NCBI RefSeq assembly: GCF_017813365.1
Contig: NZ_JAGIZA010000020.1
Coordinates: 1 to 64,000, forward strand
Direction: 5' to 3'
Origin: Roseomonas indoligenes
GTDB taxonomy: Bacteria; Pseudomonadota; Alphaproteobacteria; Acetobacterales; Acetobacteraceae
Length of the DNA: 64,000 nt
Shown here: piece by piece, positions 17,252 through 24,883 of the stretch
Numbering within the stretch: position 1 is the stretch's first letter
How the letters are laid out: each line of letters begins with the position of its first letter
The notes under the pieces: model-generated
Seen by the model: the letters and a program-made list of their open reading frames with translations, nothing else
The model's database searches: none
Told to the model about the DNA's origin: nothing
Made by a program: the position numbers and the translations under genes

Positions 17252-17325
17252 GGCAGCTTCCCGGCCAGTCGCGCCGGAAAGCTGCCCTGTCGGCGTTGGC
17301 AGGGCCAAGCCACAACGGCTTGGCC
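17252..17325. terminator. Two hairpins between convergent gntR and bug genes
   Basis: The first hairpin pairs 17252-17265 (GGCAGCTTCCCGGC) with 17273-17286 (GCCGGAAAGCTGCC), 14 bp with one mismatch and a 7-base loop. The second pairs GGCCAAGCC at 17303-17311 with GGCTTGGCC at 17317-17325 around a 5-base loop. They sit between convergent genes, where a bidirectional transcription stop is expected. Neither has a U-tract, so intrinsic termination is not certain. Confidence 0.5.
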
Positions 17326-17345
17326 GCGCAGGTTCCTCCCTTGGG

Positions 17346-18335
17346 CTACTCGACACGAATGTCGCGGGCGCGGATCACGTCGCGCCACTTGGCGCTTTCC
17401 GCGGCCATATAGGCCGGAAATGCTTCCGGGGTGCCGCCGACCGGGTCGATCGACAGGCTCTGGAGGCGCTCGCGCAGCTCGGGCGCGCGGAGGCCTTCCA
17501 TGACCGCCTGGGACAGGCGGCGGATGATCGGCTCCGGCGTACCCGTGGGGGCGAACATCGCGAAATCGCTGGACGCGTTGAGGCCGGGCGTGCCGGACTC
17601 GGCCAGTGTGGGCACGTCCGGCGCCTGGGTTGAGCGCTGCTCGGAGCTGATGGCCAGGGCCCGCAGTTCACCGGAGCGGAGGAACGGCAGCGCTACCCCT
17701 GTATCCACGAAGGACATCGGGATCTCACCGGTCATCACCGCCTGCATGGCCGGGCCGCTGCCACGGTAGGGCACGTGCTGGAGCTTGATGCCGTTGGCAG
17801 CCGCGAACATCTCGGGGGCCAGGTGGTTCGCCGAACCGATGCCGCCGGAGCCGAAGCTGATCGTATCCGGCGCTGCCTTGGCGGCGGCCACGAGGTCGGC
17901 GACCGTGCGGAAGCGTGAATCGCCCTTCACGCACAGGAAGAAGCCATTCTGGACCAGTAGCCCGATCGGGGCGAAGTCGCGTTCCTGGTTGTAGGGCAGG
18001 TTGGCGTAGAGATGGGGGTTGATGGCGTAGGTGCTGTTGGGCGTGACCAGCAGCGTGTAGCCGTCTGGCCGGGCGCGGGCTACGAGGCCGCAGCCCACCG
18101 CGCCGTTGGCGCCGGCCCTGTTGTCCACCACGAACTGCTGGCCCAGTTGCGTCGAAAGGGGCTGCGCGATCAGGCGTGCAACGAGATCGCTGGAGCCGCC
18201 GGCAGCGAAGGGTGCCACGATGGTCACCGTGCGCGTGGGGTAGGACGTCTGGGCAATCGCCAATCTGGAGCCCGCGGCGGCACCGGTCACCAATCCAAGG
18301 GCCGACAGGCCGAACTCGCGTCGAAGCATGGTCAT
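17346..18335 (-). CDS. Bug/TctC-family periplasmic solute-binding protein
   Basis: The 329-residue protein starts MTMLRREFGLSALGLVTGAA, a twin-arginine-type leader. The core has YPTRTVTIVAPFAAGGSSDL, RPDGYTLLVTPNSTYAINPH, ISFGSGGIGSANHLAPEMF and HVPYRGSGPAMQAVMTGEIP, all standard Bug blocks. A GGAAGGGAAGAG purine tract precedes the chosen ATG at 18335; a longer frame to 18500 is basic and lacks support. It stands alone, convergent with gntR, with no permease partner. The ligand is unknown. Confidence 0.9.
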   Translation of the reverse strand: MTMLRREFGLSALGLVTGAAAGSRLAIAQTSYPTRTVTIVAPFAAGGSSDLVARLIAQPLSTQLGQQFVVDNRAGANGAVGCGLVARARPDGYTLLVTPNSTYAINPHLYANLPYNQERDFAPIGLLVQNGFFLCVKGDSRFRTVADLVAAAKAAPDTISFGSGGIGSANHLAPEMFAAANGIKLQHVPYRGSGPAMQAVMTGEIPMSFVDTGVALPFLRSGELRALAISSEQRSTQAPDVPTLAESGTPGLNASSDFAMFAPTGTPEPIIRRLSQAVMEGLRAPELRERLQSLSIDPVGGTPEAFPAYMAAESAKWRDVIRARDIRVE

Positions 18336-18681
18336 CTCTTCCCTTCCTGGTTGTGTGCCACGGTCGTGGTCGTCGCGGTCACACGGCTTGGCGCGGGGTC
18401 GCTGGCCAGATCTGGCGTGCTTCCACCGGGCATTGGTGGAGCTTTGCATGGCCAGCGGGCGGTGACACTTCCCCGGCGGCCGAACCTCCGGAGCGGGCAA
18501 TCAATGCGCTTCCGGCATCACATGGCGGTGGCTCAATAGCCGCTCAGGTCCGGTGATTGTCGCGAGAAGAAGAGGGCGCCGGGTCGAGTTCGCATCAGGG
18601 CTAGTTGCTGGCAGACCCATCCCGTCAGGGTATCGCTGAAGAAGCGAAAGGCACGATAACAACCGATTATCGTGCTAAAGC
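18336..18681. other. Intergenic region upstream of the recombinase
   Basis: This 346-bp gap lies between divergently transcribed bug and recombinase genes. No convincing coding frame is seen. Its one clear element is the inverted repeat at 18651-18675, described separately. The bug promoter should lie near 18340-18400, but no confident -35/-10 pair was identified. Confidence 0.5.
18651..18675. promoter_or_regulatory. dif/core-site-like inverted repeat at the recombinase gene
   Basis: GCACGATAA at 18651-18659 and its exact complement TTATCGTGC at 18667-18675 flank a 7-base centre, CAACCGA. Two short AT-edged arms around a 6-8 base spacer is the form of a tyrosine-recombinase core site (dif, loxP type), and it lies 6-102 bp upstream of the possible starts of the recombinase gene. 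It could instead be an autoregulatory operator. Confidence 0.5.
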
Positions 18682-19902
18682 ATGGGCAGAAGGCTGATTG
18701 CCACCAGAGATCCCCTCCTGGCACACTGCCGCCAGCCGGAACGGCCGGCGCGGGAGCGTCGGTTCCGCTGGCCGAAGATGGCAGAGGGCATTGGGGGCAT
18801 TGCGCGAGACGGGAATACGGACCCCAGCGAAGGCCGGGCTTTCTCGCACTCAGCCGGGGAGGGGCGGGCGGTGACGCCGCCCGACGAAAGGGGCCGGGCG
18901 CCTCTTTCTCCGGCGGTGCGGCGCATCCTGCAGGAGGCTCTGCCGCTTGAGGCATTGGCCGTGCTCTCCGGCCCGGTCGGCGAGGCGGTGGCCCAGGCCG
19001 CCGGCTATGCCGGGCGGGCGCTCTCCGACAACACGCGTCGTGCCTACGAGAGTGACTGGCGCGCCTTCTGCACCTGGTGCGAGGCGGGCGGCATCGCCCC
19101 GCTGCCGGCCGCCCCGGTCGTCGTCGCCGGCCACCTCGCCAGTGTCGCCAAGACGCTCGGCCGCAGCGGCCTGCGCCGGCGGCTGGCCGCCATCGCTCAC
19201 CAGCACCGCCACGCCGGCCACCCCTGGGAGACACGGAACCCGGCGATCACGGCCACGATGCGCGGCATCCTCGCGAGTCATGGCAAGCCCGCACGCCCCG
19301 CGGCTGCCCTCACCTCGACCGAGGTCAAACGGCTCCTCGCGGTCTGCGGCACCGACACGGCGGGCTACCGGGATCGCGCCCTGCTGCTGCTGGGCTTTGC
19401 GGGCGCCCTGCGGCGGTCGGAGATCGTGGCGATCGACCGCGAGCACCTGCGCTTCACGGGCGAGGGCATGACGGTGTTCATCCCGCGCTCCAAGCGGGAC
19501 CAGGAGGCGGAGGGGGCCACCATCGGTATCCCGCGCGGGCTGAACCCGCTCTCCTGCCCGGTCCGCGCCATGGAGGAGTGGCTCCGCCGGACCCGCATCG
19601 AGTGGGGCCCGGTGTTCCGCCGCCTCAGCCCTGGGGGCGCGCTGGAGGACCGGCTCTCTCCGCAGGGGGTGTGGAAGATCCTGCGGCGTCGGGCGGAGAT
19701 GGCCCGGCTCATGGTGGACGAGACCGAGCGCCTCTCACCGCACGGGCTGCGGGCGGGGTTCATCACCGAGGCCTACCTCAAGGGCGCGCTCGACGAGCAG
19801 GTGATGCACCATGCCCGCCAGAAGAGCATCGCCACCACGCAAGGGTACCGCCGCCGCGCCAAGATCACCGGGGACAGCCCGGCCAGGCTGCTCGACCTGT
19901 GA
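18682..19902 (+). CDS. Tyrosine recombinase / phage-type integrase
   Basis: The product is up to 406 residues. A SAM-like core-binding domain (SDNTRRAYESDWRAFCTWCE) is followed by the catalytic domain: first Arg in LGFAGALRRSEIVAIDREHL, His-x-x-Arg in LSPHGLRAGFITEAYLKGA, a further His in QVMHHARQKSIATTQGYRRR, and the nucleophile Tyr in that same block. It breaks and rejoins DNA at paired core sites. The first ATG is shown; an internal ATG at 18778 (MAEGIGG) is equally plausible because the first 60 residues are poorly conserved in type. The inverted repeat just upstream is a candidate substrate. It may resolve replicon multimers or be a mobile-element integrase. Confidence 0.85.
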   Translation: MGRRLIATRDPLLAHCRQPERPARERRFRWPKMAEGIGGIARDGNTDPSEGRAFSHSAGEGRAVTPPDERGRAPLSPAVRRILQEALPLEALAVLSGPVGEAVAQAAGYAGRALSDNTRRAYESDWRAFCTWCEAGGIAPLPAAPVVVAGHLASVAKTLGRSGLRRRLAAIAHQHRHAGHPWETRNPAITATMRGILASHGKPARPAAALTSTEVKRLLAVCGTDTAGYRDRALLLLGFAGALRRSEIVAIDREHLRFTGEGMTVFIPRSKRDQEAEGATIGIPRGLNPLSCPVRAMEEWLRRTRIEWGPVFRRLSPGGALEDRLSPQGVWKILRRRAEMARLMVDETERLSPHGLRAGFITEAYLKGALDEQVMHHARQKSIATTQGYRRRAKITGDSPARLLDL

Positions 19903-19938
19903 GTCGGGAGGGGAGGCGAGAACAGCCGACCGGTCGGT

Positions 19939-20178
19939 CTAGCGCTGGCTTATCGCGGCCGGGGGCGGACGACGGGAGGGGCGAGGCTGGAGCAGGGCCA
20001 TCCGCCCGGCCTGGTACGCCTCCTCGGCCCCGGCGAAACCCGCGGGCGAGCGCGCGATGAGGGCGTCGTCGCGCCAGAGCGACCAGCGCCAGCGGCGCGC
20101 GCCAGGGCCGTCCCGGTCGATGCGCACCTTCACAGGAGAGAGGTCCGCGCGGGCGTGGTCGAAGGATGGATGCGCCAT
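19939..20178 (-). CDS. Small YegP/DUF1508-like protein
   Basis: The 79-residue protein contains one repeat resembling YegP/UPF0339 domains: ARRWRWSLWRDDALIARSPA followed by GFAGAEEAYQAGRMALLQ, where the family has a W-x-L pattern, a polar turn, an S-x-GF/Y segment and an Ala-rich helix. Function is unknown. It is convergent with the recombinase gene and divergent from the gene at 20207, with only 28 bp between starts. Confidence 0.5.
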   Translation of the reverse strand: MAHPSFDHARADLSPVKVRIDRDGPGARRWRWSLWRDDALIARSPAGFAGAEEAYQAGRMALLQPRPSRRPPPAAISQR

Positions 20179-20206
20179 GGCGGGCTCCTAGGATCGGTCA
20201 GGAACC

Positions 20207-20953
20207 ATGCGAAGCTGGAAAAGCTCGTTGCCACCGGCGGTAGAGGAGGGCGACTCACGCGATCCCTCCTGGTCCCCTCGGCCGGTGCCGGTGGACTGGC
20301 TGTGGAACGTGCTCACCGTCGGCGGGCCCGCTGAGCGGGTCGAGGCGTTCCGGGCGGCCGCGGCCGGCCCGGGCGTGGTGCCCTGGACGCTGGACCTCGC
20401 CGCGATGGAGGAGGAGTTCCTCCTGCCGATGGCCGCACCTCCGGACGGGGTGCGGGCGATCAGCCTCGCCGGCGCCAAGATCCTGGCCCGGCGCCTGCGC
20501 GACGCCGCGGCCGCCAATCACCAGGCGGCCCTTGCCCGGATGGCGACAGATCGCACCTGCCCCTTTGACCTGCACCGACTTCTGCCGGTCCCGCCCGCCA
20601 TCCTGGCACTCGGGCCGGAGGAGGGCGAGAGTCGGGGCTGGCTCCGGGCCCACTGGGGCGTCGCCCGGCCGCTCCGTCACGGGCAGGTCCTGCCCTCCAC
20701 CCTCGATGGGCGTAGGAAGCGGATGGGCCAGTTGCGGGTGGGGTTCTGGTCGGCCGACTGGTCACCCTGGGCCGCGGTCGCCCGGCTGCGGCGCGCCTGG
20801 CCCGGGCTCTCCTTCGAGCTGCAGCCGCACTATCCGGGCGGGGCAGGGAAGGGAACTGCAGAGCCAGCGGGAGACGGCGGACACATCACCCCCGTTCGGG
20901 AAGGGACGGGTCGGAAGGCCAGGGCAAGGGCCGGAATACGCCGGGATGGCTGA
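20207..20953 (+). CDS. Hypothetical protein with an Api92/DUF1281-like ferredoxin fold
   Basis: The 248-residue protein begins its conserved part with WLWNVLTVGGPAERVEAFRA, comparable to the NxLTVxG motif that opens Api92-like domains, and ends it with VGFWSADWSPWAAVARLRRA and WPGLSFELQPHY, comparable to their closing strand-helix-strand. Between them is a His/Trp-rich stretch. Similarity is by eye and weak. AGGA lies just upstream of the ATG. Its stop overlaps the start of scpA by 8 bp, so the two are translationally linked. Confidence 0.5.
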   Translation: MRSWKSSLPPAVEEGDSRDPSWSPRPVPVDWLWNVLTVGGPAERVEAFRAAAAGPGVVPWTLDLAAMEEEFLLPMAAPPDGVRAISLAGAKILARRLRDAAAANHQAALARMATDRTCPFDLHRLLPVPPAILALGPEEGESRGWLRAHWGVARPLRHGQVLPSTLDGRRKRMGQLRVGFWSADWSPWAAVARLRRAWPGLSFELQPHYPGGAGKGTAEPAGDGGHITPVREGTGRKARARAGIRRDG

Positions 20954-21800
20954 GCGGGTGGTTGCGGCCGAGCCCGACACATGGAACGAGGAAGGAAGGA
21001 GCTTCTCGCCGGCATCCTCCTCCAGCCGCGCGGCGCCCCAGCTCAGCGTCGAGGGCTTCGAGGGACCGCTCGACTTCCTTCTGGGGATGGTCCGGCGTCA
21101 GCGGGTCGACCTCGGCCAGCTCTCGATCCTGACCCTGACCGATCAGCTCGTGGCCGCCATCGAAGCCACCGAGGGGCGCATCCCGCTCGAGCGCCGGGCG
21201 GACTGGCTGGTCATGGCCAGCCAGCTGTTGCTGCTCAAGGCGCAACTGCTGGCGCCTGCCAGCCCCGAGGAGGCCGAGGACGCCAAGGCGGCCGCGGTGC
21301 GGCGCCTGGAGCTGCTGGATGAGCTCGCCCGCATGCGGGCCGGCGCCGACTGGCTCTCCGCGCGCCCGCAGCTTGGGCGGCAGGTGTTCGGCCGAGGACA
21401 GGCCACGCCGCCCCCCGCAAAACCCCAGGCGGAACTCCTCGTCGCCTTCCTGGAGGCGACCCTGACAGTGCTGGAGGGCAAGGAAGGGCGGACCTCCGCT
21501 CCCATTCCCGCCTACCGGCCCAGCCCACCCGATCTCTGGCGCGTCCCAGACGCGGTCCGGCGCATCGCCGAGCTTCTCGGACGCCGCTCGGACAATTTGG
21601 CGCTCGAGCGCTGTCTCCCTGTGATCCCACACCACGCGCCCGATCGCCCCATTCGCCTTCGGGCAGCGCTGGCCAGTACCTTCGTCGCGGGGCTCGAGAT
21701 GGCACGGGACGGAGCCGTGACGTTGGAGCAGGACAAGCCGTTCGGGCCAGTTACGCTCGCGTCGGCAGCAGCGGCGGTGGAACGAACAGCCTCGGCATGA
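20946..21800 (+). CDS. scpA: ScpA-like kleisin (SMC complex subunit), without a ScpB partner
   Basis: The 284-residue protein has the ScpA N-terminal SMC-neck-binding domain (LSVEGFEGPLDFLLGMVRRQ then RVDLGQLSILTLTDQLVAAI) and the conserved ADWLVMASQLLLLKAQLLAP helix, with a C-terminal winged-helix-like portion (SALASTF and later residues). ScpA bridges the SMC head and neck and recruits ScpB to organise chromosomes. Chromosomal scpA normally sits beside scpB; here the neighbours are a recombinase and small unknown genes. The ATG at 20946 lies in the end of the preceding gene; a longer frame from 20532 just overlays that gene. Confidence 0.82.
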   Translation: MAERVVAAEPDTWNEEGRSFSPASSSSRAAPQLSVEGFEGPLDFLLGMVRRQRVDLGQLSILTLTDQLVAAIEATEGRIPLERRADWLVMASQLLLLKAQLLAPASPEEAEDAKAAAVRRLELLDELARMRAGADWLSARPQLGRQVFGRGQATPPPAKPQAELLVAFLEATLTVLEGKEGRTSAPIPAYRPSPPDLWRVPDAVRRIAELLGRRSDNLALERCLPVIPHHAPDRPIRLRAALASTFVAGLEMARDGAVTLEQDKPFGPVTLASAAAAVERTASA

Positions 21801-22254
21801 TGGCTCGGGCCAAAAGGTTCGAATCCCTTCGCCCGCAGCGGTAGGTGCTGGGCAAAAACATTCTCTGGAGCTAGGCACCGGTCAAAGGTTCTGAGGAGCG
21901 GGGCGTCATTGCCATCGGCTCCATGATCTTCTCCAGCTTGGCAGGCCTGCTCACCGCCTACGGCGCAATTCCTTCTCAGAGGCATGCCATCAGCCGAGAG
22001 GACGAGGAGGAGCAGAACCGCAGGCTTCGGCGCCATCTCCCCCGTTCCCAGGTCTTCATCAGCACCCTGATCCTGGCTGCCGTGACGATCTGCCATTGGG
22101 CGGCCGAGCACTCCGTCCACGTCCGCAATCTGGCACCTCCGGCTGCGGTACCGGTGTTCAAGGACATTTCAGAAAGCGGCCATTGGCCCAGTCGCACGTA
22201 CGCCATAGAAGTGCGACGCACGGAGCGTCATCAGATCATTAGGAAGGCAAACAA
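21801..22254. other. Intergenic region at the edge of the low-GC glycan cassette
   Basis: This 454-bp gap has no supported gene. A plus-strand frame at 21923-22291 has two short hydrophobic stretches but no ribosome-binding site and overlaps the next gene. A 36-bp sequence at 21835-21870 recurs at 41702-41737 with 29 matches. Base composition falls toward A+T near 22200, consistent with a transferred segment beginning here. Confidence 0.4.
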
Positions 22255-23733
22255 TTGCGTTCGGCACGTCAGGAGGCTGAAGCTGCACTAGAGGCTGGCG
22301 AAACGGAGCGGGCTGCAAGCCTTTTTGAAATGATCTATAGAAGCCGGCCAGGGCCCCTCGCGGCAGAAAACCTAGCGAAAACAGATTTAGCCATGGGTCG
22401 GGTGACCAGAGTAGAGAGCTTGCTAGAGGACGCACTTGTTCTTTGGCCTGACCGCACCCGGTTGCTAGGTCTCTATTTGCGTCTGGACGAGCAAACTGGC
22501 GGTTTCAAGGGTGTGCCAGACCGGGTTCGGGCGAAGTTGCAGAGCTCATTCAGCCATCCTGGCCTGAATGCGAGAGCCGCGATTGCAGCTGCTTGGGAGG
22601 GACGGGAGAGTGACCTGAAGAGGTATTCAAAGACGGCACTCAAATTTGTGCATCCAACAGCGGCGCCTTTGCTTCGCTCGATCCTAATGTCGGCAGCGAT
22701 CGAAGGAGGGTTCGTGAGCTGGGCTGATCGACTGGCTGGAATGGCCCGAACCAGTGAAGAAACGCATCCGGACATCATAGTCGATCGTATTACAGTAAGA
22801 TTAAAGATGGAGATTTTGGACGACGAAACAAGCCGTCTTTTGTTTTGGCTTCGCAGGCACCCGCGGCATCTTGAGAAAGCAGATTATATGGCCGCCATGT
22901 ACTCGTGGGAAAAGAGGGGGGTGTCGAGTGATCTCGTGGAAGTGCTCCTGGGTCTTACCCCGACGACTACGATACGGCTTCACGCGCTCTCAATGAGTGC
23001 CGAACTCGGCGACTGGAAACGCGCACTAGAGATTTATCGTCAAGATCATGCGATTCGGGAGCATTGGCGAAAGTGGTTGCCAGTTTCAAAGCTTGTCGCG
23101 AGCGAAAGCGACGATTCTGCGATCCAGGCGCATGCCGGCTTGTATGACACGATTCGTTCAAATACCTGTAATCTAGCGCGACGTTTGGCGAATCCAGCAT
23201 TGCGAATTGCCGTGGTTGGGAACTCGCCTTGCGAAAGAGGCTTGTCCAAAGGCCAGGCGATCGATGAACATGATGAGGTATTTCGCTTTAACCAATACAG
23301 TATTGCTGAGAAGTATCAAGCTGACTACGGATCGAAAACGACCATCGTGTCCCGACTCCGTTTGAATGACGCGAACTTTAGCGTTCTAAGCCCCGGTATG
23401 ACCATACTTCTTAAACGGCCCCACTTCTTGCATCAGCCGGCAGATTGGAGTCGAGCCCTAGAAATGTCTCGTGCTGGTATCGTGATTACCTCTCAGCCAC
23501 TGCAGCCTTTTTATGAGTTGGCAGGTTTACTCGGTAGCCCACCAAGTAGCGGGATAGCAATCTGTTACCTGCTGAAAACGCTTCGTGGCACTCTCGAACG
23601 GAAGAATTTCTTTGGATTTAGCTTCGTTGGTCAGGTTGATCCAGGGACCACACACTACACCGGCAAGGGACTTGCGAGATCAACGCACAACTGGGAAAGA
23701 GAGGCTGAACTTTTTACTGGTTTATTTGGCTGA
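22255..23733 (+). CDS. TPR-like N terminus fused to a GT29 sialyltransferase-type domain
   Basis: The 492-residue protein starts with helical TPR-like repeats (AALEAGETERAASLFEMIYR and onward, to about residue 300). The C terminus carries all sialylmotifs of family GT29: motif L from about residue 317 (IAVVGNSPCERGLSKGQAID, then DEVFRFN and DYGSKTT), motif S near 429 (PSSGIAICYLL) and motif VS near 466-480 (THYTGKG, then STHNWEREAE with His and Glu 4 apart). It should transfer a CMP-activated sugar such as sialic acid to a glycan. The start is TTG at 22255 after AGGAAGG. GC content is lower than the neighbours. No CMP-sialate biosynthesis genes are in the window. Confidence 0.82.
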   Translation: MRSARQEAEAALEAGETERAASLFEMIYRSRPGPLAAENLAKTDLAMGRVTRVESLLEDALVLWPDRTRLLGLYLRLDEQTGGFKGVPDRVRAKLQSSFSHPGLNARAAIAAAWEGRESDLKRYSKTALKFVHPTAAPLLRSILMSAAIEGGFVSWADRLAGMARTSEETHPDIIVDRITVRLKMEILDDETSRLLFWLRRHPRHLEKADYMAAMYSWEKRGVSSDLVEVLLGLTPTTTIRLHALSMSAELGDWKRALEIYRQDHAIREHWRKWLPVSKLVASESDDSAIQAHAGLYDTIRSNTCNLARRLANPALRIAVVGNSPCERGLSKGQAIDEHDEVFRFNQYSIAEKYQADYGSKTTIVSRLRLNDANFSVLSPGMTILLKRPHFLHQPADWSRALEMSRAGIVITSQPLQPFYELAGLLGSPPSSGIAICYLLKTLRGTLERKNFFGFSFVGQVDPGTTHYTGKGLARSTHNWEREAELFTGLFG

Positions 23734-23810
23734 TCTGCACTTTTGGCCGCTGATGGGCTATTTGGACCAGGATATGGGCGTTAGTGTACAAAGCACGCCG
23801 GCAGCATTGC

Positions 23811-24636
23811 ATAAGCAAGGCACTGACCGGGGGCGGACACCCAAAGACGCGCTACTCGACCCGGAACTGGCGTGAGTACGAGCGGGCTCTGGTAGCGCGC
23901 AGTAATCTGACGGTCTGGATCTCGCCCGATTTGGCCTGCCACGAAGCGGAGGGCACGGGCCGGCGTGGTTGATCTCGGGTCTTCGCGGATGCAGTGATCC
24001 AGGTGACACTGACACTGACACTGACACTGACACTGACACTGACACTGACACTGACACTGACACTGACGCTGACGCTGAAGGTGCTCGGCGAGGGCGAGTG
24101 AAAGGTCAGGAAACACGGGCCCGACAAGCAGCGGGCCTGTCGCAAGGTCCGGCTCGTGATTGGCGCGGACAACCCACGAGGTCAGGGCGGTCGAGATGAC
24201 GGACTACGAGCACGGCGACCGTGAGATTGTGCCGGGCCCACTTGCCCAGGTGCCACAAGGGGAGTGGATCGGAGTAATCAGCGGCGAACGCGGCTACGAC
24301 ACCCGGAGCGTCTACGAGGCTTATACCTCGCGGGGCGCAGCCCTCGCCGTGTCTCGTTGATCGAACGATAGACCCTGGAGACAGGCAACCATCGGAGCGA
24401 CCGAGCTCAGCAAGACCTTGCGCGCCATCAGGCAGCTCGGGCCGCGCCCTGGAAGAAGTAGAGTGGGTACCACCGCCGCAGCCTCGCCAAGACAGCCATG
24501 TCGCATCTCGGGCACCTGGACCAGTGCCTCTCGCCCACGGTCCCAGAAGACCGCCGAAACTCGGTTCGGCTGGCGCAATCCTCAACACCTTCAACACCCT
24601 GGACCATTTCCGACACCGTCGCGTGCACCCCATTGA
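23811..24636 (+). pseudogene. Decayed IS5-family transposase with internal deletion and repeat expansion
   Basis: This is a degraded relative of the intact transposase at 53657. The start codon aligns to ATA at 23811, and blocks matching RTRNWREYDRG, the TVWISPDL segment, VRAVEMTD and GVYEA are recognisable between stops and frameshifts. About 190 bp is missing between the two TGAAGGTGCT copies present in the intact gene (near 53862 and 54052); here one copy remains, at 24075-24084. A hexamer array expanded immediately before it. The remnant ends near a TGA at 24634-24636. It cannot encode an active protein. Confidence 0.85.
24004..24075. repeat. Hexanucleotide tandem repeat (TGACAC)10(TGACGC)2
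   Basis: Ten perfect TGACAC units occupy 24004-24063, followed by two TGACGC units to 24075. The intact IS5 transposase has a single related stretch (GCTGACGCTGAAG near 53857), so the array grew by slippage inside the dead copy. The unit of 6 bases keeps frame. It is too short and spacer-free to be a CRISPR. Confidence 0.95.
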
Positions 24637-24883
24637 AGCAGGCAAGGTAAGCTCACGCACTCAGCCCGATGTGTAAAGCAGAGCCAGCAGAAGCCGCATT
24701 TGTTCTTAGGTCAGTGGCAAGTCTCTGGGGCGAGTACCTGGCCAAGCCCTTGTGGCGTGTGATCTGGCGAGGCAGATGTGAGAAAGCCTGGCATGCACGC
24801 TGAAGCGATCCAGCTTCCTAGCCTCCCTACCGATTTCAAATAGTCAGTTAGCCTCTGTACGGATCCGTGGTAGTGCAAGGTGC

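Noticed and set aside
21812-21840. A GGTTCGAATCCC string that looks like a tRNA T-loop
   Set aside because: The flanking stem has a mismatch and no D-arm, anticodon arm or acceptor stem precedes it, so there is no tRNA. It could be a tRNA-derived attachment scar, but nothing supports that.
21923-22291. 122-codon plus-strand frame with two hydrophobic stretches
   Set aside because: No ribosome-binding site, overlap with the GT29-type gene start, and composition typical of chance frames.
24004-24075. Hexamer array as a CRISPR
   Set aside because: Units are 6 bp with no spacers and no cas genes are nearby; it is simple tandem repetition within a pseudogene. The octamer array at 32039 was rejected for the same reason.
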